The position numbers and the translations under genes are program-made. This document shows, piece by piece, positions 34,650 to 47,885 of a DNA stretch of 64,000 nt (the first letter of the stretch is position 1; each line of letters opens with the position of its first letter). Source of the DNA: Aquilaria yunnanensis (Eukaryota; Streptophyta; Magnoliopsida; Malvales; Thymelaeaceae); assembly GCA_039654915.1 (NCBI GenBank), contig CM077596.1, positions 72,727,751-72,791,750 of the forward strand. The letters are read 5' to 3'. The notes under the pieces were generated by a model. The model saw nothing but the letters and a program-made list of their open reading frames with translations, was not told the origin of the DNA and did no database searches.

Positions 34650-36647
34650 GTAAATAATGTTGGAGTGCATGTTTCTAATTAGTTGGCAAATCTATTGTCT
34701 ATTGTTTATGGATTGTTTGCCAGATGAAAAATTTATTGGGTGCCAAACACTTGAAGCTTATACGTTTAGTTTTTGTCTGTTTTATACTGGAAGCAGGATT
34801 TGTTTAGTTACATTACAGTGAATCTGTGCCTTCAAATATGTGAAACGATCTAGAGCAAAGCAATACATGCTGCAATGAAGTTGGTCCCATACCAATCATT
34901 ATATGGTGTCCAAGTAGCTGTTTGTATTTGTAAATCTCTTCTTTCTTTCCAGTGACCATACAATCAATGTATTGTGACATTATAAGAAAGAGGTTGAATT
35001 ATTTGGCTCTTAAAGAGCACAAAAAGAAAGGATAAAAGTAGAAAAAAAAAATTGACAAGATATGATCCCTCTGTATCTAACGTATCAATTCCACTTATTG
35101 AAATTAGCAAAAAGAAAGTAGAAAAAAAAATGACAAGATATGATCTGTCCGTATTTAACGTATCCATATCCATTTATTAAAAAGAAAAAAGGTGGACTGG
35201 GCTAGTTACTTAATCTGTTGGGATATTTTTTTTTAGCTTTGAAATTTATTTGTTTTCTCCTACGTGAAAAAAATTACTGAAGGATGCAGAGTCATCTGTT
35301 GGATATGGTTGTATCATTTCTTTTCTAAGTTTCTGCTCCTAGGTCGCCATGAAAGAGCTTTGAGATGTTCTTTTCAGAAATGATGATGAGTGAGTTTGTT
35401 GTTGTAGTTAGTTCATCATGGTACATATATTTGTCCTTTATTTTTTTATGCATTTTACTTTCTCTGTGTATTGGCTGCTGGGTGAACCTTGGATGGTTAA
35501 CAACCTTGGCCTGTGTCCATAACAAAACGTTGTTGGTGGATGAACAATGATTTGCAGTATAAACAAGGTATCGTTTTTTTTTCCTGGGGTATGATGGAAA
35601 AATATATGAGTTATGGGCTTGATCTGGTCTTTTATAGAACAAGACGGTGAAAGTTCTGATCTATATGATTCCTCTTCCTTTGATGGTTAATCTGGCAGGT
35701 GCTGAAAAGGAGGAAGTAAATTTGTTCCTCACTTGTAATGGTCAAACAAGCTAATAGAAAGCCTTTTAGGAGGCTAGACCCCTGTTATATTGGAGTTTGA
35801 AATTCTAATTGGTTACTTGTTTAGCTACTTTGGCATATTTCCTATTGTCTAAATTGCGTTCATGGAGTCCAATCCTCCTAGGTGTTATCTTATCAATCAA
35901 TTCGGTCTTCAAGTTCAGTTCTAAAGTATAAATTGGTTAGTGATGTTATTTGGGTATCACCCCTTTATCTCCTTTAAACTTTATTCAATCTATAAGTTGG
36001 AAATGTTGGTCTTCATTTTGCTTCTAGGGATGATTATCCTGATGATCAATCTGCCAGTATCAATAAAACTTTGATTATAGGAATGCAATTTCAGAAAATC
36101 TTGGTTTATTTATTTAGGCATCCTCACACACTACAGGCAGGAATGCACGCCTGTTCAAATATAAGAGGTTCACTGGCATGATTCAATTTCCAATGGGTTC
36201 CGAGTCAAAGTAGCACCAGGGCCAGACCACTGTGGTCGAGGGTCTGGTAAATCCACTTCTGTTGGTTATTTGGTACCCCTAAATTTGGCATATTTTGAAC
36301 TATTTCTACTGAAGAAAGAGGGCAGTTGGCCAGGTCCCTGCTCAACTAGAGTGGATTGTTTTGGGGATGCGTTGCTTCTTTTGCATGTAATTGTACGTTT
36401 GAGTTTGCATTTATTGAGGTTAATCATGCATGCATGTTCATATATTGCATATTGCTATGTGGGAAGCTCGTGCTAGAGTCCATGGTCATGGGAAGGCCTC
36501 ATGTTTTGCGCTGCTTGTACCAAATGCATGCTCTCAGAGCTATGTTTTGCTTTCATTTGCTTCTGTTGTTTGGGTTGGTATTTGTTGTACTGCTAGACCT
36601 TATGGTGGCTGAGAAGTTGCTTACAGTGTTCTTTTATCATCATATAG
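34650..36647 (+). other. Intron of the F-box/kelch gene (1998 bp)
   Basis: GT at 34650-34651 and AG at 36646-36647. Splicing restores CTC AG|G TAT (Leu-Arg-Tyr) and continues DMTSNRW. It contains an imperfect direct repeat (TGACAAGATATGATC near 35053 and 35131) and no recognisable gene. Confidence 0.88.
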
Positions 36648-36939
36648 GTATGACATGACTTCAAACCGTTGGCAGAAGGAGGCGAGTGTTCCCAGAAAAG
36701 CCCCCTCCAATAATTCATTTGGTTTTGTTGGTCTCAATGAGGAGCTGCACGTAATCACGCTACTGAATGGATCTGGAGCAATGGATGCCCGTCGGTCGCG
36801 GCAGCAGAAGAGAGTGGGAACACTCTTCATCCAAATTTATCATCCCGGGAAGAAGACATGGAGATCTCTAGTGACAAGGCCACCGTTCCACCAGCCCTTG
36901 GATTTCAGCACCACAGTCATGTGCAGTGTCCGGTTGTAG
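36648..36939 (+). CDS. F-box/kelch-repeat protein (OR23-like), exon 2
   Basis: Encodes the last 96 residues, from YDMTSNRWQKEASVPRKAP to TLFIQIYHPGKKTWRSLVT and the end VMCSVRL. This C-terminus closes the propeller with a further blade. The reading frame continues exactly from exon 1 through the phase-2 junction, and the total coding length (1203 nt) is a whole number of codons. Stop TAG at 36937-36939. Confidence 0.9.
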
Positions 36940-38460
36940 GTCATATATATCGGAACAGTCAACAGTATTTGTATAGTTTCCACTATCAGATCATGCTCAT
37001 TCTTGCTCTAATGTCGGTATTTCTGGTACAGAGATGTTATTGGTGCCTGCTTGTATATATATACTTGAGCATAAATAGTATAGAAAAATTTTACAAAAGC
37101 CTCTCATGGTATACCTTAACCTACGCTTACCTTCTATATATTAAAAAGCCTACCGTCTGTCCCCCAAAGTATTATCTTTGTGACCGTCAGTTGAACCAAA
37201 AATAGGTAAAACCCAGCTTTTTTCTTGAAATTCTCTACTAGCCATCATCTTCAACTAGTCAAGTTCATCTCTCCTTCCAACTTTAAATCTATCATTTCTA
37301 ATACAAGATACTAATTGGCTGGGGTTTTCTAATTAATTTTCTTATCTCTTTAGTATTAATTATTTCTAACTAATTTTAACCTAGCGAATAACATTATGAA
37401 AATTAATTACCTATAATTATCTTTTCATAATGTTTTCTGAGGCGACCAATCATAATCCCAAAATGCTGCACATTAATCTTCAAAAACATTTCAAGCAACA
37501 AAATTGGGAAAAATACAAACAAAAAACCAAGAAAAAGAAGGGAAAGTTCTCCAGATTTCGCTGTCTTTTCCTCCCCTCTTTCTCGGTCTTCCTTATAACT
37601 GCCATGAGCCTAACCCTTTGACTACTCGTTCTCTCAAGTACCAACCATTAATGTCGCTTCTTCCATCCTCGCCAATATCTCTTCAGTGTCGCCGTTGCCT
37701 CTCACAATAGCCGCCAACTACCTTTGCTTGTCCTTGTCGCATGAGATTCCACTGCTCACAACTCGATCAACCGTCGAGTGCCTCACTGCCACCGCTAGTA
37801 TCCTCCAACATCCTTCACCCAGTCCATCTTGCATATGCTACAATCACACCGCTAAAAACAAGCATATCCTACCATTCTGATTTTTTTTTTTTTGCCCTGA
37901 TAATTTGTTACTAGTTTTGAATTCTTACTCACTCTTTTCTTTGATTCAATTTGATTACCACTCATGATTTTTGCTTGCTATGGTGGAAGGTGGTATTCAT
38001 TTGGGAGGAAATTTGAATTTGAGATTTTTTGTTCCAATTATTTGTTGCAGCTATGTTCTCTCGGTCGTAGCAGAAGCCTAAATAAATGCTAGCAATAAAT
38101 ACTCTAGATGTTTTTATTTCATGTTAGCCAATTAACTTTAAATATCATACTATTTTAGTCCCTAACTTATTAATCATTTTATTTTTATCCTAAACATTAC
38201 ATCTTAAAAACATTTCAATTTAGTTTATTTCCAAATGATATCACATATTATACTTTAAAAAATATTTATTCTAATTTTTACTTTTCTAAAGATCGTTTAT
38301 ATCACATATTATATTATATAAATGTTAATTAAATTTTTAGATTTATTAATTTAAGTTTTAACAAAATATATTAGACGAGTAAATTTCATGAACAATCCAT
38401 TAACTTTAAATAGCGTATTATTTTAGTCACTGGTCTACCAACCGTTCTATTTAAGTATAA
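36940..38460. other. 3' flank of the F-box gene and intergenic DNA
   Basis: The first part is presumably the 3' untranslated region. Short frames at 37430-37880 resemble no known protein. From about 38100 an old element with ATTAACTTTAAATA units begins; it recurs near 38397 and continues after the MITE at 38461. Confidence 0.5.
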
Positions 38461-38983
38461 TGGGTAAATTGCATAAAAATTTCTAAATCTTTAATTTGGG
38501 TTACAAATACATCTCTAACCTCTCAGTTATTACTTAATAGTCTCAAACTTTTTTCCTCCATTTCAAATTCATCTCTGGCTATAGCCTAGACCAAGTTGGT
38601 AAAAAAATTTGATTTATATAGAGAAAAAACTAATAATTTACATAGTCCATTAATCATCAACAAATTATAGTTAGTAGAAAATAGTTTTTAAACAATTTTA
38701 ATTTTTAAGTTCTAATTTAAAATATTTAGTAATTGTATTTCCATTAATTCAAAGTGTGTCATAATTTCTTAATAGTTAATACACTATATAAAATATTTAT
38801 TTTCCCCTTACAAATAAGTTTTTTATGCCAACTCAATCTAGAATAGAGTCATGGATCGATGAATTGTAATGAATAGAAAAGGTTTCGGACCATTAAGCAA
38901 CAATTGAGATGTTAGAGATGGATTTGTATTTGCAAACCAGAATTTAAAAGTTTGAGATTTTTTGTGCAGTTTAACGTAGTTTA
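38461..38983. mobile_element. Long-inverted-repeat MITE
   Basis: The first and last roughly 140 bp are inverted copies: TAAATTGCATAAAAAT... at left; TAAACTGCACAAAAAATCTC is the inverse of the right end. Both contain CATCTCTAAC and TTACTTAAT-like blocks. It sits inside an older AT-rich repeat. Confidence 0.7.
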
Positions 38984-40242
38984 AATTCATTAAAAATGTT
39001 TCAGTTTGGTCCTTTTCTAAATAAAATCACATATCATACTTCCACAAAATATTGGTCCTAACTTTTACTTTCCTAAAAATCATTTCCTGAATCAAATATT
39101 ATACTTAAATTTCTAAAATTATTAATTTAAGTTTTAATGATAAATAAAGTATATAATGTTATAACTATAATTTTATTCCACATTATATAATCAATATTTT
39201 TTAGCACTTTTTATCCATGCAGTATGGATTCAATCATTTTTTTTTTGTATTCGCATGCATCACTTATGTATGTCAAGAATGAAAATATAATACCATATAG
39301 GAATCCGTAATACATATATATCTATAAATATTTAATGAACAAAGAAAACTAAAGGTTAAACTACAAAGACTATCATATTATTCTATAAATACTGAGATGA
39401 ATAATTTAAATACTATTTACAAATCCTTAAATACATGCTTATGCATAATTATCAATAAAATTTTATGGTGGAAGTATAAAAATGTTGCTTTTATACAACC
39501 AATTTGTCTCATTCCTAAAGTATTATATAAGTTATTAATCACCATATTCTTCCATTTTAAAAGAGTTGAGCATTTTTGTCTCCTCTTATAACACTTCTTC
39601 ATTTACAATTTCCTTTCAAAATTTTTTTCCTCCGAAACAAAATATCCCAAAATCCTTTTACTTTTAAAGAAATTCAATTAAATAAGAAATTTGCATTTCT
39701 TCAAATACTTTATGCTTACTCTCTTTTTCAACCATAAATAACTTGACTATTAACAATTTCTATTGATTTAGTCAATTTGAGAATAGTTCCTAAATTTGTA
39801 TTTTCTCTGTCAATAGAGACAACTTTAATGCTAGTAATAATTTTTACTTTAATTTAATTTCATCTAATTCACTTCTGAAGAGGACAAGTTTTTCTTCTTC
39901 CTCAATTGGCTTCCATTTTATGGAAATTTATAAATCAGTAATTAGTAGATGCCATGAACGAGTGATTACATTTTTAAAAAAAAACTCATTACGTCAAGTT
40001 ATATAGTTGATTCAGTAGCTGTATTTTTTATATTTTTTTATGACACAACCTGTCTTTATTTTTACTTTTTTTTTTTTACAAATAAATTCCATCTTTACTA
40101 CCCATACTTATAAAATGCATTAATCTATAAAATTATTTTCTTCTATTTATATGTGTTGATTTTAAAAAAATATAAAATTTATGCTACTCCATAATCGCCT
40201 TACTTTATCATAATTTCTAAACTTTCTATAGTAATTAATATT
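38984..40242. other. Intergenic AT-rich DNA
   Basis: No gene or clear element recognised. Confidence 0.6.
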
Positions 40243-40839
40243 TGTGGCAACGTCGGGTTTTCGGGAGTCGCCACCAATCGGTTTACCTAGGTCGATTGGA
40301 TACCTTAAAATTGGTCTGCGAGAGTTCGGGGGTTCGGGAGTACGGTTACGCTAAAACAACTTTGTTATAGCTCCCAAAATTGGCACCTTAGTTGATTTTA
40401 ATTTTGTTTTACTTTGCTTTTTAACAACTTCAGTTAATTTTCAAAATTAGAAATTTTAACTGAATTAATCAGATGTGGATTTTTGGTAATTAATTTGTAT
40501 GAAATTTGATATTTCCGAACTATGGACTCTGCCGAGTCACCCGGACACGGAATTTGATGAAATTTTAATCCATATCGTAAATATGGATTTTTATCTTTTT
40601 TATTTAATTTTTATTTAATTAAAAAGGTTGATATTTTCCAAACCGTAGATCCTGCCGGATCATCCGGATATGGAAATTATTTTAATTTATCGTTAATTAT
40701 TTAATTATTATTATTTTTTTATGGAATTAATTACTAGTTCAATTACTAATTTGTAAGTCTTTTTGTTTATGAAATTTTTAGATTTGTTAATGATCTTTAA
40801 TATTAACTAAATAATATTTTATATTTTTTTATATTTTTA

Positions 40840-41000
40840 CTTCTTTTCTTTCTTTCTTTATTTTCTTTATTCTTTTCTTTTAGTTTTCTTTTTATTTTCT
40901 TGTTTTTACTTTTCTTTTACTTTCTTTTCTTTCTTTTCTTTATTTTCTTTTATTTTAGTTTTCTTTTTATTTTCTTGTTTAATGAAAAATTTTGATTATC
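40840..41000. repeat. Pyrimidine-rich tandem duplication
   Basis: A stretch of TTTCTTTC-type sequence ending AGTTTTCTTTTTATTTTCTTG occurs twice in tandem, about 80 bp apart. Confidence 0.7.
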
Positions 41001-41159
41001 TATAATTACTTGATTTATAAAATAAATAAATTTATTCATCTAATATTAAGATTTTTTATTTGATAAAGAAATTAAAGAGTTTAAAAAAATTAACATTTAT
41101 TTTATGTTTATTCTATTTATTTAATAAAAGAATAAAAAAAGAAATTAATCAAAAAAACT

Positions 41160-41700
41160 AAGGATTTATATGTATATTTTAAAAATAAAAGTAAACTCTT
41201 AATATTTATTTGTTAAAAGGTGAATCAAAAAGTAATCAAAACCTTATTTATTTAATGATGAAACCAAAAATTTATATGTATATTTGAAAAATAAAAGAAA
41301 AGTCATAATATTTATTTTTTTTATTTTTGATAAAAAAGAATTAAGAAAAAATGATTATTTAATAAGGAAACTGAAAATTTATATGTATATTTTAAAAATA
41401 AAAGTAAAGTTTTGATATTTATATAATTTATTTTGATAAAAGATTAACCAAAAAGTGATTATTTAATAATAAAAAAAATCAAAGATTTATATGTATATTT
41501 TAAAAATAAAGAAAAGTTTTTGATATTTATATATTTTATATATTTTTTTTTTATAAAAGATTAACCAAAAAAGTGATTATTTAATAAAGAAATCAAAGAT
41601 TTATATGTATGTTTTTAAAATAAAGAAATTTTTTTGATATTTATATGATTTTTTTTATGTTCTTTTTGTTTGATAAAAGAATTTTTTTTAAATAGTTTTC
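41160..41700. repeat. AT-rich tandem repeats of about 105-115 bp in the solo LTR
   Basis: Five units marked by ATTTATATGTATATTTTAAA at about 41164, 41269, 41377, 41483 and 41598. Confidence 0.8.
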
Positions 41701-43027
41701 TAATTTATAAGTCTAAAAATACATCTAATTAATAAGTCTAAAATATTTAAGAGAAATTCAATTCTTTTATTTATTTTTATTTATTTTTTTTGAAATCATT
41801 TGACTAAGATTTTTTTTTGTTTAATAAAGGAAACAAAAAGTTATATCTTTTTATTATTTTAAAAGAAATAAGTAAAATATTACTGGATAAAAAAATAAAA
41901 TATTAACCTAAAAAATTTTTACTCTTTTATTCTTTTTATTAATAAAGAAACTAAAAATTTATATTTTATTATTTTAATAAATAATTAATATATTGCTGGA
42001 TAAAGAGATAAGTAAAAATATTACTCCAAATTTTTTATTTTTAATAAAGAAAAATTTATTTATATACTTTATTTAAAAAAATATTTTATATACTCTATTT
42101 AAAATATTTTCCAAGCCATGGATCCTGGCGGATCATTTGAACATGGAGTTTAATTTTTATTAAATTTTATTTTAATTATTTAATTAATTATTAATTTTAA
42201 TCATAATTTTATTATTATTTTTCTTGAATTTTTTTTAATTTTAAATATCATTACTTTAAAGATATGTTTAAAAAGAATTGATTTTCATATTTTTAGAATT
42301 ATTTAATTATGTTTATTTATTAATTTTTAACAAAAGGAATGAAAAGTTAACTTTTTGTTATCTTTAAAGAAATAATAAAAACATGTATTCCAAAATAAAA
42401 AAAGATAATTGGCTTTTAAAAAATGATTTTTATTAGCCTTAATAATTATTCACATAAAATTCTTTTTTTGATAATAATTTGTTATTATTTTTTTTATAAA
42501 AATTAAAAGTGAAATAAATTTAATCACAAAAAAAAGACAATTAATAATAATAAAGTGGGGCTTTTGACCATCCACTAAAAAAAAAATTAGGAGGTATAAC
42601 CTTCCATAATAATAACAAAGATAGTAAAAGTTAGTTGTTAGAATTAATAACAACAATAATAAAAGTTAGTAAAGTTAGTTGGATTAGTTGTTAATAACAA
42701 TAATAAAAGTTAGTGAAGTTAGTAAGGTTAGTTGTTAACAACAATAATAACAATAATAAAAGTTAGTGAAGTTAGTTGTGCAAAAATTAAAAGGTTAGTG
42801 ACTAATAACAATAATAATAAACAAATAATTAAAGATTGTTGTTAGTTCTGCACAGATTAAAAAAAAAGTTAGTGACCAAAAGGAATAAATATGAAAAGAT
42901 AGAGGACGAGATCAGGGTTTTACCTACAAATTAAAATTTTGAATCTGGCGAAACGGAAACAGAGGTTGGCGCGAGGGGCGAGGGAGACGGGCGACAGCTG
43001 GGGAAGTGGCTGGGGCTGGGGAACGAC

Positions 43028-43450
43028 CAGTGGCGAAGCTACGTGTTGCTGGGGGGGGGACCCCCCCCCCCCAAAATTTTGGAAAAACATAAATATGGGG
43101 TATTAATTTGATGATTTTGTTAAAAGTTAAGGATTGTGTGTGCATTTTGCCCCCCCAAATATTGTGGAAAAATATAAAGATGGGGGGGCAATAAGGTAGG
43201 CTATGAAGAAAGTAGGGACCCAGTGAGTAGTTATTCCCTTTACATTAAGGGGATATTCTAAAATGGCCTAAATGCACTATTAGTCCTCAAACGTTTCAAA
43301 CTCGTATGATTTGCTCCTTGATCTTTGAATTAGTGTGAATTAGTCCCAATTTACAGCTTTGCCTAACTGCGACGTCGTCTCTCTCCTCCGGGCTCCGCCG
43401 ACTCTCCTCCGGGCTTGCCCCCCGAACAAAAAACCCTGGATTCGCCACTG
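43028..43450. mobile_element. hAT MITE nested in the solo LTR
   Basis: Ends CAGTGGCGAA and TTCGCCACTG are exact inverted repeats, and the 8 bp outside (43020-43027 and 43451-43458) are both GGAACGAC. 423 bp, no transposase. It includes a run of about ten G followed by 14 C near 43049-43074 that could fold back. Confidence 0.93.
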
Positions 43451-44267
43451 GGAACGACGGCTGGGTGGCGTGCAGGGGTGGTGACGGCGGTGCGAGGACG
43501 GCGTGACGGTGGTGGCAGCAAGGGTAGGACCGGGAAGGAGAATGGGGAAGGATAACGCGTCGGGGAAGGAAAACGGACGGCGGCGGGACGGCGTGTGGAG
43601 CGACAAACAGCTGCGAGACGGCGTGAGGAGCGGCGGGGAGATGGAGGCAGAAGGCGCGACAGAGCAAAACGACGAATAAACGGAAGGGGGAACAGGGGCT
43701 AAAACGTGAAAACAGAAAATTTTAGGTCTTCTGGAAAGGGGGAGGAGAGGCTAGGGGCTAAGACTGTAGTTTTTCCTTTTTTTAAAACGGAGCTCTAAGC
43801 TTGATTTCTTTTTTTTGTTCATGCCTTATTCATAGATTTTGGACCCCTATTTATAGGGGAAGGTGTGATGGACTGTTCACAATTAAAAAATTAATTAAAT
43901 TCAAACTTATCTCTTAATTTGGTAAAATGACAGTTTCAGTCCTTTACGTCTCTCAGACTCTAGATAAGTTTCAGAAGCTTCTGATTTTGACAATTTTGTC
44001 ATTTTCTGTTAATTTGGGCCAGAAACGTTAGTCTGGCCCAAAATTGACGCGAAAAATTACTAAATGCTCCTGGAACTTTCAGAATTTGTCAATTTTTCTC
44101 AAAACTTCTCAATTTTGTCATTTTTACCTCAAACTTTTTAATTTTGTCATTTTTATGGAGTTTTCTTTTTTCTTTCAAACATACACATATACACACATAT
44201 ATCATTTTAAATCAAATATTCACAAAACAAAACAAAAAAAAATGTATTTTAAACTAATTAAAAAATT

Positions 44268-44270
44268 TTA

Positions 44271-44329
<59 letters not shown>

Positions 44330-44330
44330 T
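44268..44330. repeat. (AAT)n microsatellite in the solo LTR
   Basis: About 20 units of AAT, close to the LTR end. Confidence 0.95.
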
Positions 44331-44391
44331 TTTTAATTAATTTTTTTTAAAATTTTTTAATGGCCGGACGAAATTGGGTGTCAACAATATT

Positions 44392-44974
44392 GAAGATAAA
44401 ATTTATACTCAGATAAATATAAATTCTTGAAACATTAAAAAAAACTAGCCCCGTGCATCAAGTGGACATGTTTACCTAGTTTTTTTTATTAAAAAAGTTT
44501 GTATAGTTATATGGAAATTAATGATCATTAATTTAATCAGTACCAACAACATTAATTAATCCTACTGAGGTTGTGTTCCCATGATTGTGATATTGAGGAA
44601 GAACTTAATTAGCTTTAACATATCTAGATAGTTATTTGCAAAAAGAAAGAAAAAAGCAAGGAAGAAAGGAATGAAAGAAAGAAAAGTAGTTGAACTCTGA
44701 AAAAGTGAAATATGAGAACATTCACCCTGGTGGATGTCCGCCACTAACGGATCACTAACGTTGTTAGGTGTCCAATACTAGGATTAGAGTGTTTACTTTA
44801 GAGTGCCTGACACTAGGGTGGTAGTGTTTGTTTTGGAGGTTTGAGTGTCTGGTTTTTGTCTTTAAATGTCTACATATCATTTTTTGATATAAGATAGTTT
44901 GATTATTTAGACTTTATCTTTAATTAAGAGATAATCAGGTTATTTTTAATGATGTTTAAGTGGAAAATTATGTA
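44392..44974. other. Intergenic, no recognisable gene
   Basis: A short minus-strand frame at 44562-44744 has no domain. Confidence 0.6.
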
Positions 44975-45220
44975 CTCCTTTTGCCTCAAAACTTTTGCTC
45001 CATTTATTTTTGGCAATTAATCTAGGATTTTTTTTTTCAACATTTTAATATATAAATGAAAAATATTTATATATAAATGATAAATCAAAACATGCAGTAT
45101 ATATAACCCTAAACCCTAAATATATATATTAAATTTTTTTTGACAAACAATAATATAAATAAATTCAAGTCAAAATACTCAAAAAAGTCAAACGAAGCAA
45201 AAGTTTTGAGACAGAGGGAG
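44975..45220. mobile_element. Stowaway-type MITE (Tc1/mariner)
   Basis: Ends CTCCTTTTGCCTCAAAACTT and, inverted, CTCCCTCTGTCTCAAAACTT, flanked by TA on both sides (44973-44974 and 45221-45222). CTCCCTCYGTC is the classic Stowaway terminus. 246 bp. Confidence 0.88.
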
Positions 45221-45222
45221 TA

Positions 45223-46065
45223 ATATTTTTATGGTGTCTTACATGTTTGTATCTTATCTACATGTAGATAAACTTGGATACATTTTATATAAAATTAAAT
45301 ACCATGTAGATATAATTAGACATTTTATACATAGGATTAGACATCTCATACATAGAAATATATATTAGAACATTGATTTTTATACTAAGTACAAAGGTGT
45401 CCAAATCCATCTTTTTTCTATTTTGTAGTGTCCAAGTGTCTAATTGTAGTAGTTGAATATCTAGTATAATAGGTTGAGTGTCTAAATCTAGCAAGAAGGT
45501 ACCTTATCTACTTGTTTAAATAAATGTTTTAGATTTATATGGTGTCTAAGTGATAGATTAAATGTCTAAATTTGATAAGCAAGCGTACAATATGCATGAT
45601 TGTGCAGTCCAATTGTTCAAATGTAGCAGTTGAATATCTAATATGATAGGTTAGTATCTAGTATGATAGGTTAAGTATCTAGTATAATAGGTTGAGTAAA
45701 AAATCTACCTAATTGTTTGACGTTAAAAATAAAGCATAGTAATTGATTTAAATTCCTTAAATAAAAATATTTTTTCTCATAAAAATGACCTTAAAAATAA
45801 AATAATTATTTCAAAGTTGAATACAATATTAAAAAAATACAAAATAGCTTTTAAAAAAAGGCAAATGGCAATAGTTAAGCGTTTGTCTGCCGTAAGTTCA
45901 TCAGGGTGGATGCAGGAATACTCCGAAAAAGCAAATGGAGTATATAGCTTAGCTCGGGGAAAAGGGTAGAGTAATGGGTGGAAGTAGCAATTGAGTCATC
46001 CACTTTATATTGTTGTTTCACTCTCATAATTTGTTTGATTCGGGGAAAAAAAAATCATCAATACA
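45223..46065. other. Intergenic with short reiterated phrases
   Basis: Phrases such as AGTATCTAGTATGATAGGTT recur near 45630-45690. No gene. Confidence 0.5.
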
Positions 46066-47285
46066 AGGATTAAATGCCCAATTTATCACTTAAAAGTATC
46101 AAAAAGATGAAATTTGCCATCAAACTTTCAAAAGTACCAAATCTCATATTGAATTTTACTTTTAAAATCAAATTTACTGTTGATGTTAGAAAAAATAGTT
46201 CATTTATCACTCCTTCATAAAGTAACCGTCAAATTAAATGTGAAAAATAATAGTTTTGGCCCTTTCCTTCTTTACGTTTCTTCTACTAGTGTTAACTTTT
46301 CCCATCTAATAATGATCATATCATTTTCTACAAGATAATAAAGACCACTCCCCAACAATAACGTCATCCAACCACGACTCCACCACTGTACACTCATAAA
46401 CTCATGAGCCCTCGTCTCCGGCTTCATGCACCCACTATGTAAGCACAATCAGAGCTTTAGACTCAACTCACCCGTAGCCAACTCAAACCACTCTTTAAAA
46501 AATCGGTTTACCTGATGCAAACAGATCAATTACTTTCAATGAAGAGTGTCGGATAGTATACTAGAATAGTATTTATATATTAGATGTGGAAAATGTAATT
46601 ATCATAAATTTAGGGTGGCAATTGATGACTTTTATTAAAAAGACCTTTTGAAGCAATAATAGAAATTGCTCTAAATCATTACTATTACTTATTGTAGTAG
46701 TTTCTTATTTTGTCTGCAACTACTGTAATAAAAAATTGAAAGATTCTAAATTTAATCTTCTAAGTAGACCCCTTAATTTATCAGCCATCAACTAATTGAG
46801 ATTCAATTCAAAACAATTCTAATTTTTCAGTGTTCAAGTTATCGCTATCAAACTTTTTATATATCTCTTCAATTTCTTTTTAATGAACATCTTTTTTCAT
46901 AAAAACAAAAAAGGAAAATTAAAGAAAAAAGCAATCAAACCAACCTTCAATTACAACTTTTCAAGATAATTCAAATCAGCTTCAATTACGTTAGAAAGAT
47001 GTTGATGAAATGGAAATGGGAAATGGCAAAGGAGCTGAGCTCATAAAGGATGGAGACGAAGAGATCGTTGGGTAATTGGTTGAAGAAGATGACATGATCG
47101 TCAGATAGGCAAAATTAGGGCATTAGTAGAAGAAACGTGAAAATAAATGACCAAAATTATTATTTTGCTCTTTATATGACCATCAATTAACGGCAAGTTA
47201 AGTATTAAATTTGGTACTTTTGAAAGTTTGATAGTAAATTTTATCATTTTGATACTTTTGGGTGGTAAATTTGGTATATAATTCT
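46066..47285. mobile_element. Long-inverted-repeat non-autonomous element
   Basis: The ends share CAAATTT-type inverted blocks, clearest in CATCAAACTTTCAAAAGTAC (left, about 46121) against its inverse near 47215-47235. Inverted similarity spans about 100 bp. Probably Mutator-like; no target duplication was found. Confidence 0.65.
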
Positions 47286-47885
47286 ATATATAAAAACTTC
47301 CTTATATTTTATAAGATTTGTGAAAGCCTACTAAAAAATGAATCATGCAATTTAAATTAATTTAACTCTGACCAATTTGAAAATTGAATAGGTTAAGGAT
47401 AGTAAATTATTCGCTCCTTTCACTGCCTTCATTTTTTTTTATTAATGAACTTCTGATTTCATGAGTAATGCACATTAAAAATTGCTAGTAGTATATAGCA
47501 CGTATATATATATCTATAAACGAAAGGTTCCGTCTCAGTTCCTCTTCCCCTAATGAAAGCTCAACAGAGTCACTTGAGTACGCAGTCAAAGCTGATGAGG
47601 ACACTATTGATATACCCCAAAATGAATAATTTGACGTCGAGAATAGAGTACTACTCTAAATACTAAATTATTGGGTTTGGAATTATAAAAATAGATAAGA
47701 TACTCGCTAATGAACTCCCTGTTTTGCTGAGTGCGCTCATGATCTTGAGCCCTCTTAACGCAACAGACTGAACATAATTTTTTGGGAAGATGTGATAAGA
47801 ATTTGAAGAGAGTCGGTGAAAGGTCTATTATTAGATTTATAAAAAAAAAAACCTTCAAATAAATAAGGTGAAAATGAGATGAGCC
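47286..47885. other. Intergenic, no recognisable gene
   Basis: Short open frame at 47604-47858, minus strand, without domains. Confidence 0.55.

Larger units (their letters stand above)
40243..44386 (-). mobile_element. Solo LTR of a Tat/Ogre-like retrotransposon with TSD ATATT
   Basis: Starts TGTGGCAACGTCGGGTTTTC and ends GGACGAAATTGGGTGTCAACA, the same ends as the LTRs at 14221 and 26098. ATATT flanks both sides (40238-40242 and 44387-44391), an exact 5-bp duplication, so it is a complete solo LTR left by recombination. At 4144 bp it is nearly twice as long as the other LTRs, through AT-rich tandem repeats (41160-41700) and a nested hAT MITE (43028-43450). It keeps three copies of the hairpin motif (40520-40550, 40643-40673 and 42116-42146). 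Open frames in its GC-rich part (43296-43667) are not gene-like. Confidence 0.92.

Noticed and set aside
37430..37880. Small plus-strand frames after the F-box gene
   Set aside because: Serine/leucine-rich, overlapping each other in different frames, no known family.
45106..45119. Telomere-like CCCTAAA pair
   Set aside because: Only two units, inside a Stowaway MITE; chance.
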